A stretch of 64,000 bases of DNA from NCBI RefSeq assembly GCF_001693775.2, contig NZ_MBEW02000007.1, positions 46,921 to 110,920 on the forward strand, given 5' to 3'. Below the pieces are notes generated by a model that saw only the letters and a program-made list of their open reading frames with translations, was not told where the DNA came from and made no database searches. Position 1 is the first letter of the stretch. Every line of letters starts with the position of its first letter. A program made the translations under genes and the position numbers. Source of the DNA: Criibacterium bergeronii (lineage in GTDB: Bacteria > Bacillota > Clostridia > Peptostreptococcales > Filifactoraceae). Below are positions 32,225 through 41,406 of the stretch, piece by piece.

Positions 32225-33121
32225 CTAAAGTTTTAGATTGTCTGAAACATTTAAATTAATCAAATCTGTTACAAGCTGTCTTTCGTATTCATCAAATACC
32301 TTCCCTGAGATAAATATTTCTAATGCTTTTTTTATGTTTAGTCCGTTTCTATTTAACTTTACCGCAGAAAATAGTCCTCTTAAATCGACTGCTCTTGATG
32401 AAATTTGACCATTTTTAGCCTTGTCCTGAATAGACAAAAATAAATCTGATAAAATCGATATGCCCTCTTCGTTCACATTTTCAAATTTACTTCTAAAAAT
32501 TTCCAGCAACAAGCCTTTGGATATATCAGGCATTTGTATTACTGCAAATCTTGATACAAGTGCCTCATTTAGCTCCTTTGTGCCTAGATAGCCATAGTTT
32601 ATAGTAGAAATAAATCTTGCCTCTTCTTTTAACTTAACAATGTCATAGCCTGATACATCTATAAGTCTCCTATAGTCTAAGGCTGAGTATAATACTGAAA
32701 TCGCCTCATTTTTAGCCATATTTATCTCGTCTAATACACCAAAGCCACCGTATCTTGCTACATTTGTAATAGACCCCGGTCTAAATACTACCTCTCCTTT
32801 TTTATAGGTATCAACTCCGATTAAATCGTCCGCATCGATATAATTGTGAAAAGATATCGTCCATTTTGGGCGACCAAAGGCAAAAGCCAAATTGTCACTG
32901 AGGATATTTTTACCAGTTGCTTTTCCCCCTACTAGTAGCAAATTTTGCCCATTTAAAAGGGAGTAGATACATTTTTCCCATACATCTACTCCAAAGAAAA
33001 AATCAGTTGGTTCAAAAATCCTGTCTTGAACTTCTTCATCAACCTTATAAAAATCTCTAAATTTTTGTAAATCATTTAATAAATTTTCACTTATTCCATA
33101 GCTTTTTAATTTATCAATCAT
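32225..33121 (-). CDS. MoxR-family AAA+ ATPase
   Basis: A 298-residue AAA+ ATPase. The Walker A region is G-G-K-A-T-G-K-N at residues 65-72, where the usual Thr/Ser after the lysine is replaced by Asn. Walker B is V-L-D-E-I-N-M-A. Sensor region S-T-I-N-Y-G-Y follows, and V-S-R-F-A-V-I-Q-M-P supplies the arginine-finger region. This is the MoxR/CbbQ/NorQ class. The Asn at the Mg-coordinating position is unusual and could lower ATP hydrolysis or be tolerated. It is co-transcribed with the VWA gene and lies 27 bases after the FCL gene, so the three may share a transcript. Confidence 0.88.
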   Translation of the reverse strand: MIDKLKSYGISENLLNDLQKFRDFYKVDEEVQDRIFEPTDFFFGVDVWEKCIYSLLNGQNLLLVGGKATGKNILSDNLAFAFGRPKWTISFHNYIDADDLIGVDTYKKGEVVFRPGSITNVARYGGFGVLDEINMAKNEAISVLYSALDYRRLIDVSGYDIVKLKEEARFISTINYGYLGTKELNEALVSRFAVIQMPDISKGLLLEIFRSKFENVNEEGISILSDLFLSIQDKAKNGQISSRAVDLRGLFSAVKLNRNGLNIKKALEIFISGKVFDEYERQLVTDLINLNVSDNLKL

Positions 33122-33147
33122 ATTAACCTCTTAAAACCACTTTACAA

Positions 33148-33708
33148 TTATACAAGCTTTCTTTTATCAGTAATCACAATGTCTACTGGTAAGTCATATT
33201 CATTTGTGTCAATTTTTTCTACTATGCATTCGTCAAAGCATATACCAATCTTATATGCTTTTGTTTTGCCAAAAAATCTGTCATAAAAGCCTTTGCCATA
33301 CCCTACTCTATATTTTTGCAAATCAAAGCATACGCAAGGCGTTACTATCAAATCTATTTTTGCTGGGTCGATTTCTTCAATTAGCTCTTTTTTTACCTCA
33401 AGTATCCCTTTGTATCCATGCTCAAGATTATCAAACGATTTAATAGCTGTAGCTTTCATTATGCTTTCTTTAGCATTTTCCACATAAGGTAGGCATACCA
33501 CTAATCCCATATCTATACATTTTTTTATTAGATTGTGCGTATTTACCTCACTACCAAAGCTGGCAAAAAGCATGATTGTATCAGCTTTTTTAAAGACTTC
33601 CTCATTTTCCAGCTTTTTTATGATTATTTCACTTTTTTTATCTATCTCCTCTTGAGTTAGGTTATCTCTAATACTAAGCATTTGTTTTCTAAGCTCTTTT
33701 TTAGTCAT
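33148..33708 (-). CDS. 5-formyltetrahydrofolate cyclo-ligase
   Basis: A 186-residue protein of the usual family length. It has the N-terminal K-K-E-L-R-K-Q-M, a phosphate-binding S-F-G-S-E-V-N-T, and C-terminal Y-R-V-G-Y-G-K-G-F-Y-D-R-F-F, the ATP/folate signature G-x-G-K-G-x-Y-D-R. The enzyme converts 5-formyl-THF to 5,10-methenyl-THF using ATP, recycling a dead-end folate. It adds to the folate theme of the window (FolT, FolC, FchA, Fhs, FtcD). Confidence 0.95.
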   Translation of the reverse strand: MTKKELRKQMLSIRDNLTQEEIDKKSEIIIKKLENEEVFKKADTIMLFASFGSEVNTHNLIKKCIDMGLVVCLPYVENAKESIMKATAIKSFDNLEHGYKGILEVKKELIEEIDPAKIDLIVTPCVCFDLQKYRVGYGKGFYDRFFGKTKAYKIGICFDECIVEKIDTNEYDLPVDIVITDKRKLV

Positions 33709-33779
33709 AACTTTTCCTTATTAGTTAAACTGAATAAAAAATATTTTTATATCATATTAGATACACTTTTTAATAAATT

Positions 33780-35138
33780 TTACTCAATAATTCTAGTTGG
33801 CGATGTAGAATTTATATATTTAATTTGCGTTAAGTGCTTATCTTCTATTATTTCTCCCTTTTGTATAAAAATACTACCCGGAGGATAGATAAATAAATTC
33901 TTCTCAGATTTTTTGCCAATGTTTTCTTTTATATAGCTATACAGCTCATTTTCTGCGCCTAAGTCCGGTTTTTCATTACTAATTTCAAGTCTGCAAATGT
34001 ATTTTAATGCGTTTGCCAGTCTTTTAATGTCACCCTTAGTGTGAAAAATATTCAAAATAAATACCATATTTTTTTCTGAAATCATTTCAGGTATTATTTT
34101 AAACTTTTTTGACAAAATTTCATAAGCAAAATTAATGTCAAAATCCTGAAAGTTTACAACTATTCTTGTAAAATCGTCATTTGGCAAAATGGTTAATTTT
34201 GTTGAATATATGTTAAAATCCATGCTCTTTTTAAAATATTTTACAAGTTTTTCTTGCTCTTTGTAAATCTTACTGCAATATCTTACTAATAAATCAGCTA
34301 CCAGTTCCATATTTACAAGCATAGGATATGATGGACTGGTAGTTTGATATATGTTTATACTTTTTTGCAAATTTGCAAGCTCTTCGTTGCTCAAACTATC
34401 ATTTGCTAATAACAAAGCGGTTTGATTAATACTTGGCAAGGTCTTGTGAAAGCTACATACTGCGACGTCTGCTCCCTGCTCTACAGCAAATTTTGGAAAT
34501 CCATCATAATAGGCAAAATGTGCCCCATGTGCCATATCCACAATTAATTTCATATCATACCTATGCACCAGTTTAGCAACAGCTTTAATGTCTTGCACTA
34601 TGCCATAATATGATGGAGATGTAATTACTACTGCTTTTGCCTCTTGATTAGAAATTAATATTTGTTCTAATTCTTTCAAATCAATTTTTTCAGGGTAGTT
34701 ATAAGTTGAATTATATTTCGTATTTATAATCACCTTTTGTAATTGTTTGATTTCACAAGCATTGTGCACTGATTTATGTGAAATATCTTGGATTATTATT
34801 TTTTCTCCAAAAGATGTAAACGTAGAAATAGAGGCTAAAACGCCAACACTTGAGCCATTTACTAAATAAAAGGCTCTTTTTGCACCGTAGATTTTTGCAA
34901 TATTTTTTTCCGACTCCAAAATTACTTCTCTTGGATCAGCAAGATTGTCTGTATATTCTATCTCTGTTGTATCAAGGCTAAAAAAACTTTTTTCAAATTT
35001 TTTTAGCCTGTTGTATACAATTTTTTGCTCCTTTGTATATCCGTTTTTACTCTGCAAATGATTATGCCCCGGCATACAAAAGTAGATGTATTTTTTATTA
35101 GTCAATTCATTCAATCTATCATAGATTGGCAAATTCAT
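33780..35138 (-). CDS. Orn/Lys/Arg decarboxylase-family PLP enzyme
   Basis: A 452-residue fold-type I PLP enzyme. An N-terminal F-C-M-P-G-H-N, Y-L-V-N-G-S-S-V-G-V-L-A, I-V-D-M-A-H-G-A-H-F and the PLP lysine in C-S-F-H-K-T-L-P-S match the short Gram-positive Orn/Lys/Arg decarboxylases (YaaO/SpeA-like, about 450-490 residues). These give agmatine, cadaverine or putrescine from the amino acid; the substrate cannot be read from sequence. Its start shares a base with the stop of the SCIFF maturase gene, so both are coupled, although a functional connection is not obvious. Confidence 0.88.
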   Translation of the reverse strand: MNLPIYDRLNELTNKKYIYFCMPGHNHLQSKNGYTKEQKIVYNRLKKFEKSFFSLDTTEIEYTDNLADPREVILESEKNIAKIYGAKRAFYLVNGSSVGVLASISTFTSFGEKIIIQDISHKSVHNACEIKQLQKVIINTKYNSTYNYPEKIDLKELEQILISNQEAKAVVITSPSYYGIVQDIKAVAKLVHRYDMKLIVDMAHGAHFAYYDGFPKFAVEQGADVAVCSFHKTLPSINQTALLLANDSLSNEELANLQKSINIYQTTSPSYPMLVNMELVADLLVRYCSKIYKEQEKLVKYFKKSMDFNIYSTKLTILPNDDFTRIVVNFQDFDINFAYEILSKKFKIIPEMISEKNMVFILNIFHTKGDIKRLANALKYICRLEISNEKPDLGAENELYSYIKENIGKKSEKNLFIYPPGSIFIQKGEIIEDKHLTQIKYINSTSPTRIIE

Positions 35139-36514
35139 TAATTAGCTCCATTTATCGCTTTATAGGCTTCTACCATTATTGCACATTCAAGTCTTTTTCT
35201 TTGCATTATGCAACCCGTTTCGTATGGCTTTTGTATATCCTTGTTGAAATGTAGTGCATTTGCATGACATCCACCTGAGCAGTAATATCTTGCCCAGCAA
35301 TTTTTACATTCGTCCTTAGTAAATACATTGGCAGATTTAAATGTTCCCCTCATTTTTTCAGGTAACTGGAGATTTTCATCCAAAATATTTCCCATTTTAA
35401 ATTCTTCTTCTCCAACGAATTGATGACATGGATATATATCTCCTGTAGGTGTGATTGCAAGATATTCTCCACCTGCACCACAGCCCCTTACTCTTTTTAT
35501 AACGCATGGACCTTGCGATAAATCTACCATAAAGTGAAACAGTTTAAATGGCTCGTCCTTTGCCTGCATATCTGCATAATCTTTTGCTAAGCTCTCGTAT
35601 TCAGCTAAAATTGCTGGCAAATCCTCTTCTCTAATAGCAAATTCGTCCTCACCAACAACAGGCTCAATAGATGTCAATTCAAAGCCTAAATCCTTATAAT
35701 GTTTAACGTCTTTAGAAAAATCTAGGTTATCCCTTGTAAATGTACCTCTTACATAATAATATTTGTCTTTAGGTCTTTGTTCTATTAATTTTTGAAATTT
35801 TGGCACTATGTATTCATAGCTACCTTTACCGTTTATTAGAGGTCTGTTTTTGTCGTTTATTTCTCTTCTGCCATCAAGAGACAGCACTACATTGTGCATA
35901 TTTTCATTGATGTAATTAATTATATCATCATTTAAAGCTAAGCCGTTTGTTGTAATAGTAAATCTAAAATATTTACCCTTTTTTTCTGCCTGAGCGTTGC
36001 CGTATTCTACTAATTTTTTTACTACTTCAAAATTCATCAGTGGCTCTCCGCCAAAAAAGTCTACTTCAAGATTTTTTCTTTTGCCACTTTTTTCCAATAA
36101 AAAATCAAGAGCTTTTTTGCCTACTTCTTCGCTCATAAGCTCTCTATCTCCGCCAAAATCTCCTTGAGATGCAAAGCAATATGTGCATCTAAGGTTACAG
36201 TCATGAGATACATGCAGACACATCGCCTTTATGACGTCCTCAGCCAATATTGAAAGGTCATCTATATAGTCACCTTCTACAAAAAGTTGACTATTATTTT
36301 TTAAATCCATCAATTCATCATAGGACTCTTTTAAATCCTGCTTGCTATACTGCTTATATTTTTTCGTTATATATGAAAACTCCTTATCATAGGCGTCTTC
36401 TACTATATCATAGCTGATGTCATCAAAAACGTGCACTGCACCGGAATTAATATCCAGCACAATATTTAGACCGTTCATTTTATACTTATGTATTATATTA
36501 TTTATGTTTGCCAT
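35138..36514 (-). CDS. scfB: SCIFF-peptide radical SAM maturase (thioether-forming, SPASM)
   Basis: A 458-residue radical SAM protein. Residues 1-90 form the RiPP-recognition-like N-terminal domain; the cluster motif is C-x3-C-x2-C at 106/110/113 (D-C-N-L-R-C-T-Y-C). A SPASM region follows with C-G-A-G-G-E-Y, I-Y-P-C-H-Q-F, and the closing cysteines C-K-N-C-W-A-R-Y-Y-C-S-G-G-C. This is the SCIFF maturase (CteB-like) that installs Cys-to-Thr thioether links in a short cysteine-rich peptide. The expected ~46-codon SCIFF gene is not upstream; only 98 bases with a typA terminator lie there. Confidence 0.9.
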   Translation of the reverse strand: MANINNIIHKYKMNGLNIVLDINSGAVHVFDDISYDIVEDAYDKEFSYITKKYKQYSKQDLKESYDELMDLKNNSQLFVEGDYIDDLSILAEDVIKAMCLHVSHDCNLRCTYCFASQGDFGGDRELMSEEVGKKALDFLLEKSGKRKNLEVDFFGGEPLMNFEVVKKLVEYGNAQAEKKGKYFRFTITTNGLALNDDIINYINENMHNVVLSLDGRREINDKNRPLINGKGSYEYIVPKFQKLIEQRPKDKYYYVRGTFTRDNLDFSKDVKHYKDLGFELTSIEPVVGEDEFAIREEDLPAILAEYESLAKDYADMQAKDEPFKLFHFMVDLSQGPCVIKRVRGCGAGGEYLAITPTGDIYPCHQFVGEEEFKMGNILDENLQLPEKMRGTFKSANVFTKDECKNCWARYYCSGGCHANALHFNKDIQKPYETGCIMQRKRLECAIMVEAYKAINGAN

Positions 36515-36560
36515 CTTTTATCCCTATTAAATATACAAATTTTGTGTTGTTTAAAAATTT

Positions 36561-36606
36561 AATAATCGAAGACTTATAAACTTTACATAAGTCTTCGATT
36601 ATTTAT
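36561..36606 (-). terminator. Terminator of typA
   Basis: A 16-17-bp stem: 36561-36577 pairs with 36587-36603. It fills most of the space between the typA stop and the SCIFF maturase start, implying the maturase has its own promoter. Confidence 0.8.
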
Positions 36607-36612
36607 TTAAAT

Positions 36613-38436
36613 TTAATTATTCTTTCTTGATTTTGCTCTAAGCTGTTTATCAAGTATTTTCTTTCTAAGTCTCATAGATGTTGGAGTAAGCTCAACTAAT
36701 TCATCATCAGTGATAAATTCCAGTGCCTCTTCAAGAGACATCTTTAATGGAGGTGATAATCTAAGTGCCTCATCACTGCCTGATGCTCTCATGTTTGTAG
36801 CCTGTTTTCTCTTACATACATTTACTTCTATATCCTCAGGGCGTGAGTTTGAGCCTACTATTTGACCTGCGTAAACTTTTTCACCTGCTCCTAAAAATAA
36901 TGTACCTCTTTCCTGAGCGTTGTAAAGTCCATAGGTTACAGAAACTCCGCTTTCAAAACATACTAATGAGCCACGGGTTCTTGTATCTATATCACCCTTG
37001 TAAGTGTCATATTTATCAAATAAAGTATTGATTATCCCGTTACCCTTCGTATCAGTCAAAAATTCAGAACGATAGCCTATTAAGCCTCTAGTAGGTATAG
37101 AGAACTCCAGTCTTGTAAATCCTCCCTTACCCTTGGTCATGTTCTTCAGTTCGCCTTTTCTCATGCCCAGCTTTTCCATTACAGAGCCTACATTTTCTTC
37201 CGGTACATCTATTACAGCTATTTCCATTGGCTCTAATTTTTTGCCATCAACTGTTTTAAATAAAACTTCAGGTTTAGATACTTGGAATTCATATCCTTCT
37301 CTTCTCATTGTTTCCATAAGTATTGAAAGGTGAAGTTCCCCTCTTCCCGATACCTTAAAAGTATCTGCTGAGCCTGTTTCTTCTACTCTTAAAGATATAT
37401 TAGTCTTTAATTCTTTGTTTAATCTTTCTCTTATTTGTCTTGAAGTGACAAATCTACCCTCTGTACCGGCAAATGGAGAGTCATTTACCATAAAGTTCAT
37501 AGCAATAGTAGGCTCAGAAATATTTACAAATGGTAAAGGTGTTAAATCTGACGGGTCTGTAATAGTATCACCTATATTTAAATCTTCTATACCTGATACG
37601 GCAACTATCGAACCCATTTTTGCCTCTTGAACTTCCACTTTATTTAGTCCGGAATATTCGTATAATTTACCAACTCTAACCTTTATCTTTTTAGTTTCGT
37701 CTAAATCATTCACCAAATAAAGGTCTTGGTTATCCCTAAGCACACCATTTTCAACTTTACCTACACCTATCCTACCAATATATTCATTGTAATCTATAGT
37801 AGAAATAAGCATTTTAGCAGGAGCATCGAAATCACCGGTAGGAGCTGGTATATATTTTAGTATTGCCTCATAAAAGTCCTGCATATTATCTTTTTTGACA
37901 TTTAAATCATTAGTAGCCCAGCCATTTACAGCCGATGCAAATATAAATGGAGAGTCAAGATAAGACTCCGTCTCATCTAACTCTAATAAAAGCTCCAGGA
38001 CTTCCTCAACAACTTCTTCTGCTCTTTGTTCAGGTCTATCAACCTTATTTACACAAACTAAGACAGGTAATTTTAAATCAAGAGCTTTACTTAGCACAAA
38101 TCTAGTCTGAGGCATAGGACCTTCAAAAGCATCTACAACAAGTATTACTCCATTAACCATCTTTAGTACACGTTCTACCTCTCCACCAAAGTCAGCGTGC
38201 CCCGGAGTGTCTATTATATTTATTTTTACATCTTTATAAGTTATGGCTGTATTTTTTGATAAGATAGTGATACCTCTTTCACGTTCCAAATCATTTGAGT
38301 CCATAACTCTTTCTTGCACCTGCTGATTTTCTCTGAAAATCCCACTTTGACGAAGTAGTGCATCAACCAATGTAGTCTTACCATGGTCAACGTGTGCTAT
38401 AATAGCTAAATTTCTAATATCTTCTCTTGCTTGCAA
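36613..38436 (-). CDS. typA: Ribosome-binding GTPase BipA/TypA
   Basis: A 607-residue translational GTPase. It has [10 protein letters not shown] (G1), R-G-I-T-I (G2), [10 protein letters not shown] (G3), N-K-V-D (G4) and S-A (G5), then domains II, III, V and the C-terminal BipA domain with [10 protein letters not shown]. The length is typical. BipA binds the 70S ribosome and is needed for 50S assembly and stress adaptation. It is preceded by GGAG-type initiation and transcribed alone. Confidence 0.97.
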   Translation of the reverse strand: MQAREDIRNLAIIAHVDHGKTTLVDALLRQSGIFRENQQVQERVMDSNDLERERGITILSKNTAITYKDVKINIIDTPGHADFGGEVERVLKMVNGVILVVDAFEGPMPQTRFVLSKALDLKLPVLVCVNKVDRPEQRAEEVVEEVLELLLELDETESYLDSPFIFASAVNGWATNDLNVKKDNMQDFYEAILKYIPAPTGDFDAPAKMLISTIDYNEYIGRIGVGKVENGVLRDNQDLYLVNDLDETKKIKVRVGKLYEYSGLNKVEVQEAKMGSIVAVSGIEDLNIGDTITDPSDLTPLPFVNISEPTIAMNFMVNDSPFAGTEGRFVTSRQIRERLNKELKTNISLRVEETGSADTFKVSGRGELHLSILMETMRREGYEFQVSKPEVLFKTVDGKKLEPMEIAVIDVPEENVGSVMEKLGMRKGELKNMTKGKGGFTRLEFSIPTRGLIGYRSEFLTDTKGNGIINTLFDKYDTYKGDIDTRTRGSLVCFESGVSVTYGLYNAQERGTLFLGAGEKVYAGQIVGSNSRPEDIEVNVCKRKQATNMRASGSDEALRLSPPLKMSLEEALEFITDDELVELTPTSMRLRKKILDKQLRAKSRKNN

Positions 38437-38487
38437 AATAATTTCTCCTTTTGGTAGGCTTAAAGCTACTCACTTATTTAAAAACAA

Positions 38488-38520
38488 ATATAACTTCAAA
38501 AGTCACTTTTGAAGTTATAT
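38488..38520 (-). terminator. Terminator of the DJ-1-like gene (16-bp perfect dyad)
   Basis: Arms 38488-38503 and 38505-38520 are exact reverse complements around a single base; the loop must therefore open three to five bases. On the minus strand TTTGTTTTT follows, so it works as a terminator downstream of the gene ending at 38564. Confidence 0.7.
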
Positions 38521-38563
38521 TATTACTACAAAATTGATTTTTTAAAACACTTTTTCAAAAAAA

Positions 38564-39121
38564 TTACATTAAATCAAAAAGAAGTTGTTTTTCAATCTCT
38601 TTTCTTTTTTCAAACCCTGCTATCTCTTCAATAATAGCAAGTGCAAAATGTACTGCTATAGCAGGTCCTCTTGATGTCAAAATATTTTTGTCCTTAACTA
38701 CATTTTGTTCAATGTAATTAAACCCACTTTGCCTCTCTCTAAATACTCCTGGGAATGAAGTAATATTTCTACCCTCTAATACTCCGGCATCATATAAAAT
38801 AGTAGGAGCAGCACAAATAGCATATAGATTTTTATCTTGGTCATTTGCATTTTTAATGAAATCTAATAAAGTTTTATCAGCTCTCATTATTTTTGCATTA
38901 CCTATACCACCCGGAAAGACATATACATCATAGTCCTCAGCTTTAATATCTTTAAATAATTTATCTGCCTTAACCAAAATATTGTGAGAACCCATAACCT
39001 CAAGCTTGTCCATTATTGAAACCATATCTATAGATATGTCGGCACGTCTAAGATAGTCAACAACTGTAAGAGCTTCCACTTCTTCAAAGCCATCTGCCAT
39101 AAGCAAAGCTACTTTTTTCAA
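38564..39121 (-). CDS. DJ-1/PfpI family protein
   Basis: A 185-residue protein of DJ-1/ThiJ type: M-A-D-G-F-E-E-V-E-A with the conserved Glu near 15, P-G-G-I-G-N, and the nucleophile-elbow cysteine 103 in Y-A-I-C-A-A-P. Members act as deglycases, chaperones or peptidases, and the activity here is unproven. It has an AGGTGC-type initiation region and is transcribed alone towards typA, separated by a strong hairpin. Confidence 0.92.
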   Translation of the reverse strand: MKKVALLMADGFEEVEALTVVDYLRRADISIDMVSIMDKLEVMGSHNILVKADKLFKDIKAEDYDVYVFPGGIGNAKIMRADKTLLDFIKNANDQDKNLYAICAAPTILYDAGVLEGRNITSFPGVFRERQSGFNYIEQNVVKDKNILTSRGPAIAVHFALAIIEEIAGFEKRKEIEKQLLFDLM

Positions 39122-39283
39122 ATTCGCACCTCCAAAAATTAATATTAGTTTTAAACAATATATTGTTTATTTTATCACATTTTTAGTAAAATTTCAAATA
39201 TATATACAATTAAATAAATTTATGAACTTTTTTGAATAATGTGTGTATTTTCTTAAATTTATAGTAATTTTTTTAAAATTCTG

Positions 39284-39312
39284 TTGCACTAAAGTTAAAA
39301 AGGCTTTATAAT
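39284..39312 (+). promoter_or_regulatory. Sigma-A-type promoter of the gamma-glutamyltransferase gene
   Basis: TTGCAC (39284-39289), 17-base spacer, TATAAT (39307-39312), then an AAGGAGGG site before the ATG. It is a near-consensus housekeeping promoter. Confidence 0.75.
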
Positions 39313-39361
39313 ATATTTGCAAACCTTTTCAATCATAATTTTTTAAGGAGGGATTTATTTT

Positions 39362-41080
39362 ATGAAAAGAATTACCAAACGACTTCTAAGCTTGGCATCA
39401 AGTGCAACACTGGCATTATCCATGATTTTTTCAGTAGCTGACAGCTCATTTGCTGCTGCATACAGACCACAAAAAGACACAACTACCGGTCTTGTAATGT
39501 CAACAAATTTTTTGGCAAATGAAGTAGGTAAAAAAGTTTTAGACAATGGTGGAAACGCTTTTGACGCAGCAGTAGCAGTAGGATATATGCTGGCTGTAGT
39601 ACATCCATCAGCAGGAAACATCGGTGGCGGTGGATTTGCAGTAATACATACAGCTGACGGTAAAAACACTACACTAGACTTTAGAGAAGTTGCACCACTT
39701 AAAGCACAAAGAGATATGTATCTTGATAAAGACAAAAACCCGATTGACGGTTTAAGTGTTACCGGATACAAATCCGCCGGTGTACCTGGAACAGTAGCCG
39801 GATTAAATGAACTACTTGCAAAGTATGGTACAAAGAGTCTTGATGAATTAATTCAACCAGCTATAGATGCTGCAAACAATGGTTTTGCTATCTCAGAAAG
39901 ACAAGCGGAAACATTTGTTGAAGAATATGACAGACTAAAAATTCATCCATCAACTGTTAAATACTTCTTCAAAGCAGATGGAAAATCCACTTACAAAGAT
40001 GGAGAAATATTAGTACAAAAAGATTTAGCAAAAACTCTTGAAAGAATTAAAAAAGATGGAACAAAAGGTTTCTACGAAGGTGAAACTGCTGATTTAATAG
40101 CTAAAGATATGGCTAAAAACGGCGGACTTATCACTAAAGAAGACCTTAAAGCATACAAACCTATATGGCGTGACCCTATAAAAGGAACATATAGAGGATA
40201 TGATATCATATCTATGGGACCTCCTTCTTCAGGTGGAGCACACGTTATACAAATATTAAACGTACTTGAAAATGCTGACGTAGCAAAAATGGGATTTGGC
40301 TCAAGCGAAAAAATTCACCTAATGGCTGAGGCTGAAAGATATGCTTACGCTGACCGTTCTGAATATATGGGCGACCCTTCATTTGTAAAAATACCACTTG
40401 CAAAAATAACATCTAAAGAATATGCAAAGAGCATATACGATGCTATCCAAAAAGCTGGAAACGTAGCAACTCCAAGTGAAAAGATTAAACCAGGACAATT
40501 AATGAATGAACCTATGCACACTACTCACTACTCTATCGCAGACTTCAAAGGTAACGCTATAGCAGTGACATACACTATCAACTATACATTTGGTAGCGGT
40601 GCTACAGTAGATGGTGCAGGATTTTTACTAAACGATGAAATGGATGACTTCTCAATTAAACCGGGCGTACCAAACGTATATGGTCTAGTTGGTGGAGATG
40701 CAAATGCTGTAGAGGCAGGCAAAAGACCTCTAAGCTCTATGACTCCTACAATAATCCTTAAAGACGGTAAAGTTTACATGGTAGTTGGTAGCCCAGGTGG
40801 AGCAAGAATAATCACTACAGTATCTCAAGTAATTTCTAACGTTATCGACCATAATTACAATATCAGTGAGGCTGTTGAAGCATCAAGATTCCATATGCAG
40901 TGGCTACCTGATGAACTAAGAGTAGAAAAAACTACATTAGTTAAAGACGTTCAGGATAAACTTGAAAAAATGGGATACAAGATTGCAGTAAAAGATGATA
41001 TGGGTGACGTTAATGCTATTATAGTAGACAATACCAACCATACTATGTACGGTTCTAAAGACCCTAGAACTGAATTCTAA
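39362..41080 (+). CDS. ggt: Gamma-glutamyltransferase (secreted)
   Basis: A 572-residue Ntn hydrolase precursor with a signal peptide (about 1-32: basic K-R-I-T-K-R, hydrophobic core, A-A-A). The large-subunit motif L-D-F-R-E-V-A-P carries the Arg109 that binds the glutamyl carboxylate. Autocleavage occurs before Thr388 in M-H-T-T-H-Y-S, producing the ~20-kDa small subunit. G-S-P-G-G and R-P-L-S-S-M-T-P are family hallmarks. The enzyme splits glutathione and gamma-glutamyl compounds outside the cell, releasing glutamate, which suits a window rich in glutamate and folate metabolism. Transcription ends at a hairpin downstream. Confidence 0.96.
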   Translation: MKRITKRLLSLASSATLALSMIFSVADSSFAAAYRPQKDTTTGLVMSTNFLANEVGKKVLDNGGNAFDAAVAVGYMLAVVHPSAGNIGGGGFAVIHTADGKNTTLDFREVAPLKAQRDMYLDKDKNPIDGLSVTGYKSAGVPGTVAGLNELLAKYGTKSLDELIQPAIDAANNGFAISERQAETFVEEYDRLKIHPSTVKYFFKADGKSTYKDGEILVQKDLAKTLERIKKDGTKGFYEGETADLIAKDMAKNGGLITKEDLKAYKPIWRDPIKGTYRGYDIISMGPPSSGGAHVIQILNVLENADVAKMGFGSSEKIHLMAEAERYAYADRSEYMGDPSFVKIPLAKITSKEYAKSIYDAIQKAGNVATPSEKIKPGQLMNEPMHTTHYSIADFKGNAIAVTYTINYTFGSGATVDGAGFLLNDEMDDFSIKPGVPNVYGLVGGDANAVEAGKRPLSSMTPTIILKDGKVYMVVGSPGGARIITTVSQVISNVIDHNYNISEAVEASRFHMQWLPDELRVEKTTLVKDVQDKLEKMGYKIAVKDDMGDVNAIIVDNTNHTMYGSKDPRTEF

Positions 41081-41144
41081 TACCTATTTATAGTAATACC
41101 AATATTAATTTAGTCAATTTTAAATTATAATAAAACCTTACAAA

Positions 41145-41175
41145 AAATATCTGTCCAAATGGGCAGATATTTTTA
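41145..41175 (+). terminator. Terminator of the gamma-glutamyltransferase gene
   Basis: AAATATCTGTCC (41145-41156) pairs with GGGCAGATATTT (41161-41172), followed by TTTT. Confidence 0.85.
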
Positions 41176-41221
41176 CTTTTTATTTATATTTTAATTTTTT
41201 TAATTACTTTGATTATAATTA

Positions 41222-41250
41222 TTGATTTCATGATATTTTAGTGGTATACT
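41222..41250 (+). promoter_or_regulatory. Promoter of the folT riboswitch transcript
   Basis: TTGATT (41222-41227), 17-base spacer, TATACT (41245-41250). The start of transcription would fall near 41257, just before the riboswitch. Confidence 0.7.
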
Positions 41251-41258
41251 ATAACCAA

Positions 41259-41352
41259 TCAGAGTAGGTAAAGAGCGTCAAGTGTTAAGAAATGGGAAGT
41301 AGTTCTTAAACGAAGAATGTCAATTCTACGATTCTTTATCGCATCCGCTGTA
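41259..41352 (+). promoter_or_regulatory. Tetrahydrofolate (THF) riboswitch
   Basis: The conserved blocks of the THF riboswitch appear in order: AGAGTAGGTA, GCGTCAAGTG, an A-rich AAATGGGA loop, an ACGAAG junction and the closing CGCATCCGCT. A local stem GTTAAGAA/TTCTTAA holds the middle hairpin. THF riboswitches in Clostridia control folate transport and biosynthesis. Here it stands 55 bases before the folate transporter gene, probably gating its translation. Confidence 0.92.
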
Positions 41353-41406
41353 CTTATAATGCCTGCTTTGAAAATTATTTATAATTTCATAAGGAGGATT
41401 TTTTTA

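Noticed and set aside
36515..36612. A SCIFF precursor gene upstream of the maturase
   Set aside because: The 98 bases hold a terminator hairpin and no cysteine-rich frame of about 46 codons.
41317..41406. Upstream ATG as the folT start
   Set aside because: It lies inside the riboswitch leader, lacks a Shine-Dalgarno site, and would add residues unlike FolT; TTG at 41407 follows AAGGAGG.
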